Shown here piece after piece: positions 34,432 to 42,404 of a stretch of 64,000 bases of DNA. Source of the DNA: Porticoccaceae bacterium (lineage in GTDB: Bacteria; Pseudomonadota; Gammaproteobacteria; Pseudomonadales; Porticoccaceae). Where the stretch lies: assembly GCA_026005035.1 (NCBI GenBank), contig BPKH01000008.1:1-64000 (forward strand), in the 5' to 3' direction. Every line of letters begins with the position of its first letter. The first letter of the stretch is position 1. Below the pieces are notes generated by a model, which was not told the DNA's origin, searched no databases, and was given only the letters and a program-made list of their open reading frames with translations. A program made the translations under genes and the position numbers.

Positions 34432-35522
34432 GGGGTGACCCCCGCGAGGGCCTGGTCCAGCACCTGGCGGCCGCGCAGCACCATCGCCTCCCGCCAGACG
34501 GGGTCCTCCGGCCAAAAGTGGCGCCGCAACGCCTCGCTCCCCGGGCGGGGCGCACCCTCGGGGTCGGGCAGGTCGTCCCAGAGCACCTCGAGGAGCGCCT
34601 CGGTGCCGTAGGTGCCGAACTCCAGGGTGACGAAACAACCGCTCTCTCCCAGGGCGGCGTGGAAGGCGTAGTCGATGAGGCCCCATTTGGGCACCGAGCT
34701 GGAATTCCCCAGCGCGGGGGCGCCCAGGGCGGGGCCGAACCACCGCGCAGCCAGGGCAAAGCCTCTACTCTCCGGCGGGTGGTCGCAGACCACCTCGGCG
34801 TGGCACCAGGGGCCGAGCCCGGTGTGCACGTCCACCACCGCCACCGCCCGCCGCGCCCCCAGGGCGAGTTCGGCGAGCAGCGCTTCCACCACTCGCCGCC
34901 CGTGGGCGGGCGCGCGCCCGCCGTAGAAGGGGCCGCGGGGATCTTGATACTGGCCACCGGTGGCGGCGATCTCGAAGCGCTGCCGGCCGAGGCGCTCGGC
35001 GGCCTCCGCGAGCGCGGCGCGCCGCTCGGGGCCGGGAGGACAGGCCAAGAGGGCGCGGATTGCCGGGTAGTCGGGATTGTCCGGGGGGTTGGCGAAATCG
35101 ATGAAGTTGCGGTTGAGATCCACCCCCTGCCGGTCGTGGCGGTGGAAGTGGCGGTAGCCCCAGGGGTTCAGGGCGTCCACCAGGAGCACGGCCACCCCCT
35201 CGGGGAGGCGCAGCTGGCCGCAGGCGAGGCGCCACAGCAGGTCGCACTGCAGAGTGGTGCCGGCGAAGCCCTCCACCCCGTGGGTGCCGCCGAGGACGGC
35301 CAACAGCCCGGGCGCGGTGGGGTCGCCGAGGAGGGCGGTGGCGGTGGCGAGCCCCGGCTCCTCGGGGCAGGGGAAGTCGCGGCGCGCCACCGGCAGCTCC
35401 ACGCGGGCGAGGGCCGCTTCCCACAGGGCGCGGCCCTCCTCGTAGGTGCGGGGAAAGATCGGCCCCAGAGGGGGGAAGAGATGGGAGCGCACCGCCGTAT
35501 CGACCGCTTCCGGGCCGCCCAT
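34428..35522 (-). CDS. DUF2817/M14-like zinc carboxypeptidase family protein
   Basis: A 364-residue protein with M14/AspA-like metal motifs: GGTHGVEGFAG (His and Glu ligands), VDLNRNFIDF, VDVHTGLGPW (third ligand His) and VTLEFGTYG with the likely general-base Glu. Family members of this kind remove C-terminal or N-acyl amino acids. The specific substrate is unknown. I selected MGGPEAVDTAV at 35522; ATGs at 35525 and 35543 are alternatives. It is translationally coupled to the GNAT-C39 gene and divergent from the ATP-grasp ligase across a repeat-containing gap. Confidence 0.82.
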   Translation of the reverse strand: MGGPEAVDTAVRSHLFPPLGPIFPRTYEEGRALWEAALARVELPVARRDFPCPEEPGLATATALLGDPTAPGLLAVLGGTHGVEGFAGTTLQCDLLWRLACGQLRLPEGVAVLLVDALNPWGYRHFHRHDRQGVDLNRNFIDFANPPDNPDYPAIRALLACPPGPERRAALAEAAERLGRQRFEIAATGGQYQDPRGPFYGGRAPAHGRRVVEALLAELALGARRAVAVVDVHTGLGPWCHAEVVCDHPPESRGFALAARWFGPALGAPALGNSSSVPKWGLIDYAFHAALGESGCFVTLEFGTYGTEALLEVLWDDLPDPEGAPRPGSEALRRHFWPEDPVWREAMVLRGRQVLDQALAGVTP

Positions 35523-35624
35523 CATAGCCGTTGGCGGCCGCACCGGCGAGGGGCGAGCCGCCGCGGACGAGCTTCCTCGCGGCCGGCGGGCGCGGACTCC
35601 TTACCCGCTCTTCCGAATGCGTTA

Positions 35625-35657
35625 TGCGTGGCCCGGATAGAGCGAAGCGGAATCCGG
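35625..35657 (+). repeat. REP-like palindromic repeat, copy B
   Basis: A 33-bp copy matching the elements at 31988-32020 and 58676-58708, with arms CCCGGAT and ATCCGGG. A degraded copy lies about 130 bp further on. Confidence 0.75.
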
Positions 35658-35754
35658 GGAACTCGGGACCTCGAGGGACTCCGGATCCCGGCACCCTCCT
35701 CGATGGCGGCGCGTGGTACCCGCATCCGGACTGCGGCCTCAGCGCTTGGCGACC

Positions 35755-35793
35755 CGGCGGCCCAGAGGGAGCGAACCGGAACCCGGGAGTTCC
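35755..35793 (+). repeat. Degraded REP-like repeat
   Basis: Reads GGCGGCCCAGAGGGAGCGAA then CCGGAACCCGGGA. It aligns along its length with the 33-bp repeat family but has several substitutions in the arms. Confidence 0.4.
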
Positions 35794-35856
35794 GAGCCCT
35801 TGCAGGCCGCAGGCAGCGCGGCGCAGAATGCGCTCGGCCCACACCCCGACCCTCCC

Positions 35857-37332
35857 ATGAGCCAGACCCTGATCGTGGTCGACGAGCTTTCCGACTGGGC
35901 GCCCTTTTATCCCAGCGATCGGGTGCTCGCCTTCGCCGATTACCTCGACGGCAGCCACTTCCGCCAGGCGCCCCGCACCCGGGTGATCAATCTGTGTCGC
36001 AACTTCCGCTACCTGTCGGACGGCTACTACTGCTCCCTCCTCGCGGAGGCGCGCGGCCACAGCGTGATCCCCTCGGTGAAGGTGCTCAACGATCTGGGGC
36101 GGCGGGCGCTGTGGGAGATCGAACTGGACGAGGGGCTGGCCGGGCTCACCGCCAGCCTGCGCCCGGCGGAGGGCGACGTGGTGCGGCTTTTGAGCTTTTT
36201 CGGCACCACCCGCGACCCGGCCTACCGGGAGCTGGCCCGGCGGCTCTTTGACCGCTTCCCCTGCCCGGTGCTGGAGATCACCCTGCGCTGCCGCAAGGGG
36301 ACCTGGCGCATCGCCGACCTGCGGGTCCGCTCCCACATCGGCCTGTCGGACGCCGACGAGACCGCCTTCGCCGAGGCCCTCAACGCCTACAGCCGCCGCG
36401 TGTGGCGCAAGAGCCGGGCGCGGCGGCGGCTGCCCTACGATCTGGCCATGCTGGTGGATCGGCAAGAGCAGCTGCCGCCGAGCAACGCCGCGGCGCTGCG
36501 CAAATTCATCCGCGCCGGGGCCGAGCTCGGCATCGACGTGGAGGTGATCGGGCCGCGCGACTACGCCAAGCTGCCCGAGTACGACGCCCTGTTCATCCGC
36601 GCCACCACCGCCGTGGACCACTACACCTACCGCTTTGCCAAGCGCGCCGAGGCGGAAGGCCTGGTGGTGGTGGACGATCCCACCTCCATCCTGCGCTGCA
36701 CCAACAAGATTTATCTGGCCGACCTGTTCGGCAAGAACCGCGTGCCCGCCCCGCGCACCCGCATCCTGCGCCAGGGCGACGGGGCGGGGCTTGCCGCCGC
36801 CGAGCGGGAACTGGGCTATCCGATGGTGATCAAGGTGCCCGACGGTTCCTTTTCCCGCGGCGTGGTGAAGGTGGCGGACCGCGCCGAGCTCGCGGCGAGG
36901 ACCGCCGAGCTCTTCGAAAAGAGCGCCTTGCTCCTCGCCCAGGAATTCCTCTACACCCAGTACGACTGGCGGATCGGGGTGTTCGACGGGCGGCCCATCT
37001 TCGCCTGTCGCTACTACATGGTCCGCGACCACTGGCAGATCTACCGCCACGGCGCCGGGCGGGTGGCGAGCGGGGGCTTCGACACCCTGCCCACCTTCGA
37101 GGTGCCGCGCCCGGTGCTCGACGCCGCGGTGGCGGCCACGCGGCCCATCGGCAACGGCCTCTACGGAGTGGACGTCAAGGAGAGCAACGGGCGCGGCTAC
37201 GTCATCGAGGTGAACGACAATCCCAACATCGACGCCGGGGTGGAGGACGCCTATCTGGGGGACGAGCTCTACCGCCTGGTGATGGCCGAATTCCTCCGCC
37301 GCCTCCAGCACCATCGCGCCTACGGCCGCTGA
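35857..37332 (+). CDS. RimK-family ATP-grasp ligase with an N-terminal RLAN domain
   Basis: A 491-residue enzyme. Residues about 1-150 (MSQTLIVVDELSDWAPFYPS, RVINLCRNFRYLSDGYYCSL) match the RimK-like ATP-grasp N-terminal domain. Residues about 200-485 are an ATP-grasp ligase: RCTNKIYLADLFGKNRVPAP, YPMVIKVPDGSFSRGVVKV, LLAQEFLYTQYDWRIGVFDG, and the metal-binding VIEVNDNPNIDAGVED. ATP-grasp ligases of this class join amino acids or peptides through acyl phosphates; RimK adds glutamates to ribosomal protein S6. It is divergent from the M14-like and GNAT-C39 genes, a neighbourhood suggesting peptide synthesis. The actual substrate is unknown. Confidence 0.87.
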   Translation: MSQTLIVVDELSDWAPFYPSDRVLAFADYLDGSHFRQAPRTRVINLCRNFRYLSDGYYCSLLAEARGHSVIPSVKVLNDLGRRALWEIELDEGLAGLTASLRPAEGDVVRLLSFFGTTRDPAYRELARRLFDRFPCPVLEITLRCRKGTWRIADLRVRSHIGLSDADETAFAEALNAYSRRVWRKSRARRRLPYDLAMLVDRQEQLPPSNAAALRKFIRAGAELGIDVEVIGPRDYAKLPEYDALFIRATTAVDHYTYRFAKRAEAEGLVVVDDPTSILRCTNKIYLADLFGKNRVPAPRTRILRQGDGAGLAAAERELGYPMVIKVPDGSFSRGVVKVADRAELAARTAELFEKSALLLAQEFLYTQYDWRIGVFDGRPIFACRYYMVRDHWQIYRHGAGRVASGGFDTLPTFEVPRPVLDAAVAATRPIGNGLYGVDVKESNGRGYVIEVNDNPNIDAGVEDAYLGDELYRLVMAEFLRRLQHHRAYGR

Positions 37333-37348
37333 GGGGCCGCCCGGCGGG

Positions 37349-37357
37349 TGGTAGAAT
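37349..37357 (+). promoter_or_regulatory. Extended -10 promoter of rimO
   Basis: TGgTAGAAT, hexamer at 37352-37357, in the 52-bp gap before rimO; no -35 resemblance. Confidence 0.5.
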
Positions 37358-37384
37358 GTCCCGCCCGGCCTTTGCCCTGCATCC

Positions 37385-38752
37385 ATGAGCCGCTCTCGCA
37401 CCTCTGCCCCCGCCGCGGCGCCCCGCCGAGTGGGCTTCGTCTCCCTGGGCTGTCCCAAGGCCCTGGTGGACTCGGAGCGGATCCTCACCGAGCTCAAGCG
37501 GGACGGCTACCAGGTGGTGGGCAGCTATCGCGAGGCCGACCTGGTGGTGGTCAACACCTGCGGCTTCATCGACGCCGCCCGGGCCGAATCCCTCGAGGCG
37601 ATCCGCGAGGCCCTGGCGGAAAACGGCCGGGTGGTGGTCACCGGCTGCCTGGGTCGGGGGGCGGGCGCCGAGGAGATCCGCCGCGCCGCCCCGGAGGTGC
37701 TCGCCGTCACCGGCCCCGCCGAGTACGAGGCGGTGGTGGGCGCGGTGCGCCAGTACCTGCCGCCGCTGCCGGGGGCGCCCCCCGCCCAGCTGCCGCCGGC
37801 GGGGGTCAAGCTCACTCCGCCCCACTACGCCTACCTCAAGATCGGCGAGGGGTGCCACCACCGCTGCACCTTCTGCATCATCCCGGCGCTGCGCGGCGAC
37901 CTGCGCAGCCGGCCCCTGGGGGAGGTGCTCGACGAGGCCGAGGCGCTGGTGGCCCGGGGGGTGCGGGAGCTGCTGGTGGTCTCCCAGGACACCGGCGCCT
38001 ACGGGGTGGACCTGGGCCACCGCCTCGAGTTCCGCCGCGGCCAGGCCCTGGAGACGCGGCTTTTCGACCTGGCCCGCGCCCTGGGAGAACTCGGCGTCTG
38101 GGTGCGGCTCCACTACGTCTATCCCTATCTGCACCTCGACCGCCTCATCCCCCTGATGGCCGAGGGGCGGATCCTGCCCTATCTCGACATCCCCTTGCAG
38201 CACGCAAGCCCCCGGATTCTTCGGGCCATGCGCCGCCCCGCCCAGAGCGCGCGGATGCTCGAGCGGATCCGCCGCTGGCGGGCCGAGTGCCCGGAACTCG
38301 TGCTGCGCTCCACCTTCATCGTCGGCTTTCCCGGGGAGACCGAGGAGGACTTCCGGCAGCTGCTCGACTTCCTGGAGGCGGCGGAGCTCGACCGGGTGGG
38401 TTGCTTCACCTACTCGCCGGTGGCCGGCGCCGCGGCCAACGCTCTGCCCGACCCGGTGCCCGAGCCGGTCAAGGAGGAGCGGCGCGCGCGGCTCATGGAG
38501 CTGCAGAGCCGCATCAGCGCGCGCCGTCTCGCCGCGCGCATCGGCACCGTCCAGGAGGTGCTGGTGGACGAGGTGGTGGAAGAGGGCGCCGTGGGCCGCA
38601 CCCGCGGGGATGCGCCGGAGATCGACGGCAGCGTCTTTCTGGACGGCGCCACCCACCTCGCCCCCGGCGATCTGGTTCGGGTGCGCATCGAAGACGCCGA
38701 CGAGTACGATCTCTGGGGCGTGCCCATCGACTCGGCCGCCCCTCGACGCTAA
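37385..38752 (+). CDS. rimO: Ribosomal protein S12 methylthiotransferase RimO
   Basis: A 455-residue radical-SAM enzyme that methylthiolates Asp88 of ribosomal protein S12. The N-terminal UPF0004 domain has [20 protein letters not shown] and [13 protein letters not shown] with Cys residues for the auxiliary cluster. The radical-SAM motif is [18 protein letters not shown]. The C-terminal TRAM domain includes EIDGSVFL. The CPKALVDSE signature separates RimO from MiaB. A short Ser/Pro-rich extension precedes the UPF0004 domain. Confidence 0.95.
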   Translation: MSRSRTSAPAAAPRRVGFVSLGCPKALVDSERILTELKRDGYQVVGSYREADLVVVNTCGFIDAARAESLEAIREALAENGRVVVTGCLGRGAGAEEIRRAAPEVLAVTGPAEYEAVVGAVRQYLPPLPGAPPAQLPPAGVKLTPPHYAYLKIGEGCHHRCTFCIIPALRGDLRSRPLGEVLDEAEALVARGVRELLVVSQDTGAYGVDLGHRLEFRRGQALETRLFDLARALGELGVWVRLHYVYPYLHLDRLIPLMAEGRILPYLDIPLQHASPRILRAMRRPAQSARMLERIRRWRAECPELVLRSTFIVGFPGETEEDFRQLLDFLEAAELDRVGCFTYSPVAGAAANALPDPVPEPVKEERRARLMELQSRISARRLAARIGTVQEVLVDEVVEEGAVGRTRGDAPEIDGSVFLDGATHLAPGDLVRVRIEDADEYDLWGVPIDSAAPRR

Positions 38753-38770
38753 GGCGCTCATTTTTCGAAA

Positions 38771-38818
38771 AAACTATTTGTTGATATTTCCGGGGCGCTG
38801 TACCACTATATCTTGTGT
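38771..38818 (+). promoter_or_regulatory. Tandem NrdR boxes over the nrdJ promoter
   Basis: Box 2 (38803-38818) matches the consensus ACACTATATATTGTGT at 14 of 16 positions. Box 1 (38771-38786) matches 10 of 16, keeping CTAT and TTG. They are 32 bp apart, about three helical turns, as is usual for paired NrdR sites. A TTGATA -35 candidate (38781-38786) overlaps box 1 and the -10 region overlaps box 2. Confidence 0.8.
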
Positions 38819-38917
38819 TCCGCGCCCGTGGCCGGAACGCGCGATCCCCGCCCAATCGAGAACAACGGCGGCCCGGCCGCGGTCGCCCAAGGTCGCCCAA
38901 AAGGAGAGCGCCAGCCC

Positions 38918-41080
38918 ATGTCCATCGAAACCCTGCGGCGCAAAGGCGCCACGATGAGCGAAACCACCGTCGACATTCCCCTGCAGCCCGCGTCCCTGGA
39001 TATCTGGGACAAGAAGTACCGCCTCAAGGACAAGCACGGCAATCCGGTGGACGAAGACGTCGACGCCACCTACCGGCGCGTCGCCCGGGCGCTGGCCGAG
39101 GTGGAGCGGGAGGAGGTGCGCGAACACTGGTACCAGCGGTTCCTCTGGGCGCTGCGCAACGGCGCCATCCCCGCCGGCCGCATCGTCTCCAACGCCGGTG
39201 CCTGGGAGCACAAGCCGGCCACTTCGACCATCAATTGCACCGTCTCGGGCACCATTCCCGATTCGATGCAGGGCATTCTCGAGAAAAACCTCGAGGCAGG
39301 CCTCACCCTCAAGGCCGGCTGCGGGATCGGCTACGAATTCAGCACCCTGCGCCCCCGGGGCGCCTACGTGGCCGGGGCCGGCGCCTACACCTCGGGGCCG
39401 CTGTCCTTCATGGACATCTTCGACAAGATGTGCTTTACGGTCTCCTCCGCCGGCGGCCGGCGCGGCGCCCAGATGGGCACCTTCGACGTCAGCCACCCCG
39501 ACGTGGTGGACTTCATCCGCGCCAAGCGGGAAGACGGCCGGCTGCGCCAGTTCAACCTCTCCCTGCTCATCACCCGCGACTTCATGGAGGCGGTCAAGGA
39601 GGATCGAGAGTGGCCGCTCTCCTTCCCCATCACCCCGCGGGAGCTCAGGGACAGCGGCATCGACCTCGACGACCCCGGACAGGTGGTATGGCGGGAGTTC
39701 CCGGTCACCGAGGGCTACGTCACCGACGGCGAGGGGCGGGTGGCCTGTCGCATCTACCGTACCGTACAGGCGCGCAAGCTGTGGAACGTCATCATGACCT
39801 CCACCTACGACTACGCCGAGCCGGGCTTCATCCTCATCGACCGCGTCAACGAGGAAAACAACAACTGGTTCTGCGAGAACATCCGCGCCACCAACCCCTG
39901 CGGCGAACAGCCCCTGCCTCCCTACGGCGCCTGTCTGCTCGGTTCGGTGAACCTGACCCGCTTCGTCCTCGATCCCTTCACGGCGCGGGCGCGCTTCGAC
40001 TGGGAGACCTTCCGCGAGGTGGTGGCGGTCTTCACCCGGATGCTCGACAACGTGGTGGAGATCAACGGCCTGCCGCTGCCCGAACAGCGCCGGGAGATCG
40101 AGCGCAAGCGCCGCCACGGCATGGGCTTTTTGGGGCTGGGGTCGGCCTTGACCATGCTCTGCATCCCCTACGGCAGCCCCGAATCCCTCGCCTTCACCGA
40201 GGAGGTGGCCAAGCAGATGGCCCTGGCCGGCTGGCGGGCGGGGCTCGAGCTCGCCCGGGAAAAGGGGCCCGCACCCATCATGGAGGAGGAGTTCGAGATC
40301 ACGCCGCGCCTCATGGCCCTGCGACCGGAAATGGCCGCCGACGGGATCCAGGTGGGCGACCGGGTCAAGGGCCGCGTCCTGCTCGCCCGCTACAGCCGCT
40401 ACATGCAGCGCCTCGCCCAGGTGGATCCCGAGCTCGTGGCCGCCATCGCCGAAGAGGGGTGCCGCTTCACCCACCACACCTCCATCGCCCCCACCGGTAC
40501 CATCTCCCTGTCCCTGGCCAACAACGCGAGCAACGGCATCGAGCCCAGCTTCGCCCACCACTACTTCCGCAACGTGATCCGCGAGGGGCGCAAGACCAAG
40601 GAGCGGGTGGACGTCTTCTCCTACGAACTGCTCGCCTACCGGGCCCTCGTCAACCCCAAGGCGATGCCCTTTTCCGACGACCCCGAGGAGCGCCTGCCCG
40701 ACTACTTCACCACCGCCGACGACATCACCCCGCGCCAGCACGTGGACGTCCAGGCGGCGGCCCAAAAGTGGGTGGACTCCTCCATCTCCAAGACCATCAA
40801 CGTCCCCACCGACTGCCCCTTCGAGGCGTTCAAGGACATCTACCTCTACGCCTACGAGCGGGGCTTGAAGGGGTGCACCACTTTCCGCTTCAATCCCGAG
40901 GCCTTCCAGGGGGTGCTGGTCAAGGAGAAGGATCTGGAAAACACCCGCTACCGCTTCGTCCTGGAAGACGGCAGCGCGGTGGAGCTCAAGGGAACCGAAG
41001 AGGTGGAATACGACGGCGAGGTGCACACCGCCGCCAACCTCTTCGAGGCCCTCAAAGAAGGCTACTACGGGAAGTTCTGA
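38918..41080 (+). CDS. nrdJa: Adenosylcobalamin-dependent (class II) ribonucleotide reductase, catalytic part NrdJa
   Basis: A 720-residue catalytic subunit converting ribonucleotides to deoxyribonucleotides with a cobalamin-derived radical. STINCTVSGTIPDSM carries the first redox Cys (about 107), and NPCGEQPLPPYGAC carries the thiyl-radical Cys (about 328) and the second redox Cys eleven residues later. ATNPCGE and APTGTISL are class II signatures. The start MSIETLRRKG is preceded by AAGGAG; MSETTVD at 38954 is an alternative. The gene stops before the C-terminal domain, which is encoded separately by nrdJb 2 bp downstream, as in Pseudomonas. Confidence 0.94.
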   Translation: MSIETLRRKGATMSETTVDIPLQPASLDIWDKKYRLKDKHGNPVDEDVDATYRRVARALAEVEREEVREHWYQRFLWALRNGAIPAGRIVSNAGAWEHKPATSTINCTVSGTIPDSMQGILEKNLEAGLTLKAGCGIGYEFSTLRPRGAYVAGAGAYTSGPLSFMDIFDKMCFTVSSAGGRRGAQMGTFDVSHPDVVDFIRAKREDGRLRQFNLSLLITRDFMEAVKEDREWPLSFPITPRELRDSGIDLDDPGQVVWREFPVTEGYVTDGEGRVACRIYRTVQARKLWNVIMTSTYDYAEPGFILIDRVNEENNNWFCENIRATNPCGEQPLPPYGACLLGSVNLTRFVLDPFTARARFDWETFREVVAVFTRMLDNVVEINGLPLPEQRREIERKRRHGMGFLGLGSALTMLCIPYGSPESLAFTEEVAKQMALAGWRAGLELAREKGPAPIMEEEFEITPRLMALRPEMAADGIQVGDRVKGRVLLARYSRYMQRLAQVDPELVAAIAEEGCRFTHHTSIAPTGTISLSLANNASNGIEPSFAHHYFRNVIREGRKTKERVDVFSYELLAYRALVNPKAMPFSDDPEERLPDYFTTADDITPRQHVDVQAAAQKWVDSSISKTINVPTDCPFEAFKDIYLYAYERGLKGCTTFRFNPEAFQGVLVKEKDLENTRYRFVLEDGSAVELKGTEEVEYDGEVHTAANLFEALKEGYYGKF

Positions 41081-41082
41081 CC

Positions 41083-41769
41083 ATGGTCACCAAGATCGAC
41101 AAAAAGATCGTCGCCTACGAGGTGGTCAAGCCGGAGGCCCCCGCCGCTGGGCAGGAGGCGCCCGCCCTGGAACGGGCGGTGCAGAAGATGGACGAGCACG
41201 TCACCCGGCCCGAGGTGCTCCACGGCGCCACCTACAAGATCAAGACGCCGCTCTCCGAACACGCCCTGTACATCACCATCAACGACATCGTCCTCAACCC
41301 GGGCACCGACCACGAGCAGCGCCGCCCCTTCGAGATCTTCATCAACTCGAAGAACATGGATCACTTCCAGTGGGTGCTGGCGCTCACCCGGGTCATTTCC
41401 GCGGTGTTTCGCAAGGGCGGGGACGCCACCTTCCTGGTGGACGAGCTCAAGGCGGTGTTCGACCCCAAGGGCGGCTACTTCAAGAAGGGGGGCAAGTTCA
41501 TGCCCTCCCTGGTGGCCGAGATCGGCGAGGTGCTGGAACAGCACATGCGCGCCATCGGCATGATCCAAGCGGAGGAGATGCCCGAACACCAGCGCCGGGC
41601 GCTGGCCGCCAAGCGCGCCGAGTTCGAGGCCCGCTCCGGGGACGCCGCCGACCCCGAAAGCGGCTATCCCGCGAGCGCCCAGCTGTGCCCCAAGTGCATG
41701 ACCAAGGCCATGATCCTGCTCGACAACTGCATGACTTGTCTACACTGTGGGGAGTCCAAATGCGGCTAG
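41083..41769 (+). CDS. nrdJb: Class II ribonucleotide reductase C-terminal subunit NrdJb (TSCPD domain)
   Basis: A 228-residue protein corresponding to the C-terminal part of unsplit class II reductases. It contains YITINDIVLNPGTDHEQRRPF and FEIFINSKNMDHFQWVLALTR, typical of the TSCPD region. The C-terminal cysteine cluster CPKCMTKAMILLDNCMTCLHCG and a final Cys near the end could relay electrons from thioredoxin to the active site and bind metal. It starts 2 bp after nrdJa, so the two are made together. A split NrdJ is also known in Pseudomonas aeruginosa. Confidence 0.92.
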   Translation: MVTKIDKKIVAYEVVKPEAPAAGQEAPALERAVQKMDEHVTRPEVLHGATYKIKTPLSEHALYITINDIVLNPGTDHEQRRPFEIFINSKNMDHFQWVLALTRVISAVFRKGGDATFLVDELKAVFDPKGGYFKKGGKFMPSLVAEIGEVLEQHMRAIGMIQAEEMPEHQRRALAAKRAEFEARSGDAADPESGYPASAQLCPKCMTKAMILLDNCMTCLHCGESKCG

Positions 41770-41785
41770 CCCGCGGGAGTCGACC

Positions 41786-42322
41786 ATGACCCGGATCCGC
41801 CAGCTGTTCGCCCTCGCCCTCCTGCTTTTCTCCGGGGTGGGCTTCGCCGACTGCCCCGACTGGCTCGACGTCGAGTTCCCCCGGCTGCGCAGCCACGAGC
41901 AGGTCGACCTCTGCGCCCTCAAGGGAGACAGGGTGCTGCTCATCGTCAACACGGCGAGCCAGTGCGGCTTCACGCCCCAGTTCGAGGGGTTGGAAGCCCT
42001 CTACCAGCGCTACCGGGAGCGCGGTCTCGAGATCGTCGGTTTTCCCTCCGATTCCTTCCGCCAGGAATTCGACGACGAGGCCGAGACCGCCAAGATCTGC
42101 TACGCCAACTACGGGGTGACCTTCACCATGCTGGCGCCAAGCCCCGTGCGCGGCGATGGCGCCAATCCCGTCTTCGCCCACCTGGCCGAGGTCCTGGGCC
42201 CGCCGCGGTGGAATTTCTACAAGTACCTGATCGGCCGGGACGGCACGCCCCTGGCGAGTTTCCCGCCCACGGTGAAGCCCCTCGACGAAGAGCTCGTCCG
42301 GGCCATCGAGGAGGCGCTCTGA
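41786..42322 (+). CDS. Periplasmic glutathione peroxidase-family thiol peroxidase
   Basis: A 178-residue protein with a signal peptide (MTRIRQLFALALLLFSGVGFA). The GPx active site reads NTASQCGFTPQFEGLEALY with Cys in place of selenocysteine; GFPSDSFRQEF and WNFYKYLIGRDG are conserved further on. Bacterial Cys-GPx enzymes usually use thioredoxin-like reductants; a periplasmic one would need another donor. It begins 16 bp after nrdJb and may be cotranscribed, though a functional link to nucleotide reduction is not evident. Confidence 0.88.
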   Translation: MTRIRQLFALALLLFSGVGFADCPDWLDVEFPRLRSHEQVDLCALKGDRVLLIVNTASQCGFTPQFEGLEALYQRYRERGLEIVGFPSDSFRQEFDDEAETAKICYANYGVTFTMLAPSPVRGDGANPVFAHLAEVLGPPRWNFYKYLIGRDGTPLASFPPTVKPLDEELVRAIEEAL

Positions 42323-42404
42323 AACCGCCTGTTGACCGAGAGGGGGAGACGATTGCGGCGCCTGCGGGCGCCGTCTTTTTCGGGGCATCCGGAACCGGAA
42401 AGCC

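Larger units (their letters stand above)
35544..35856. other. Divergent intergenic region with REP-like repeats
   Basis: No gene is seen. It contains one REP-like element (35625-35657) and a second, degraded relative (about 35755-35793), plus several short CCCGG/CCGGG palindromes. No convincing promoter for the ATP-grasp gene was found. Confidence 0.55.

Noticed and set aside
38753-38917. Cobalamin riboswitch before nrdJa
   Set aside because: The 165-bp leader has NrdR boxes but no B12-box or matching stems.
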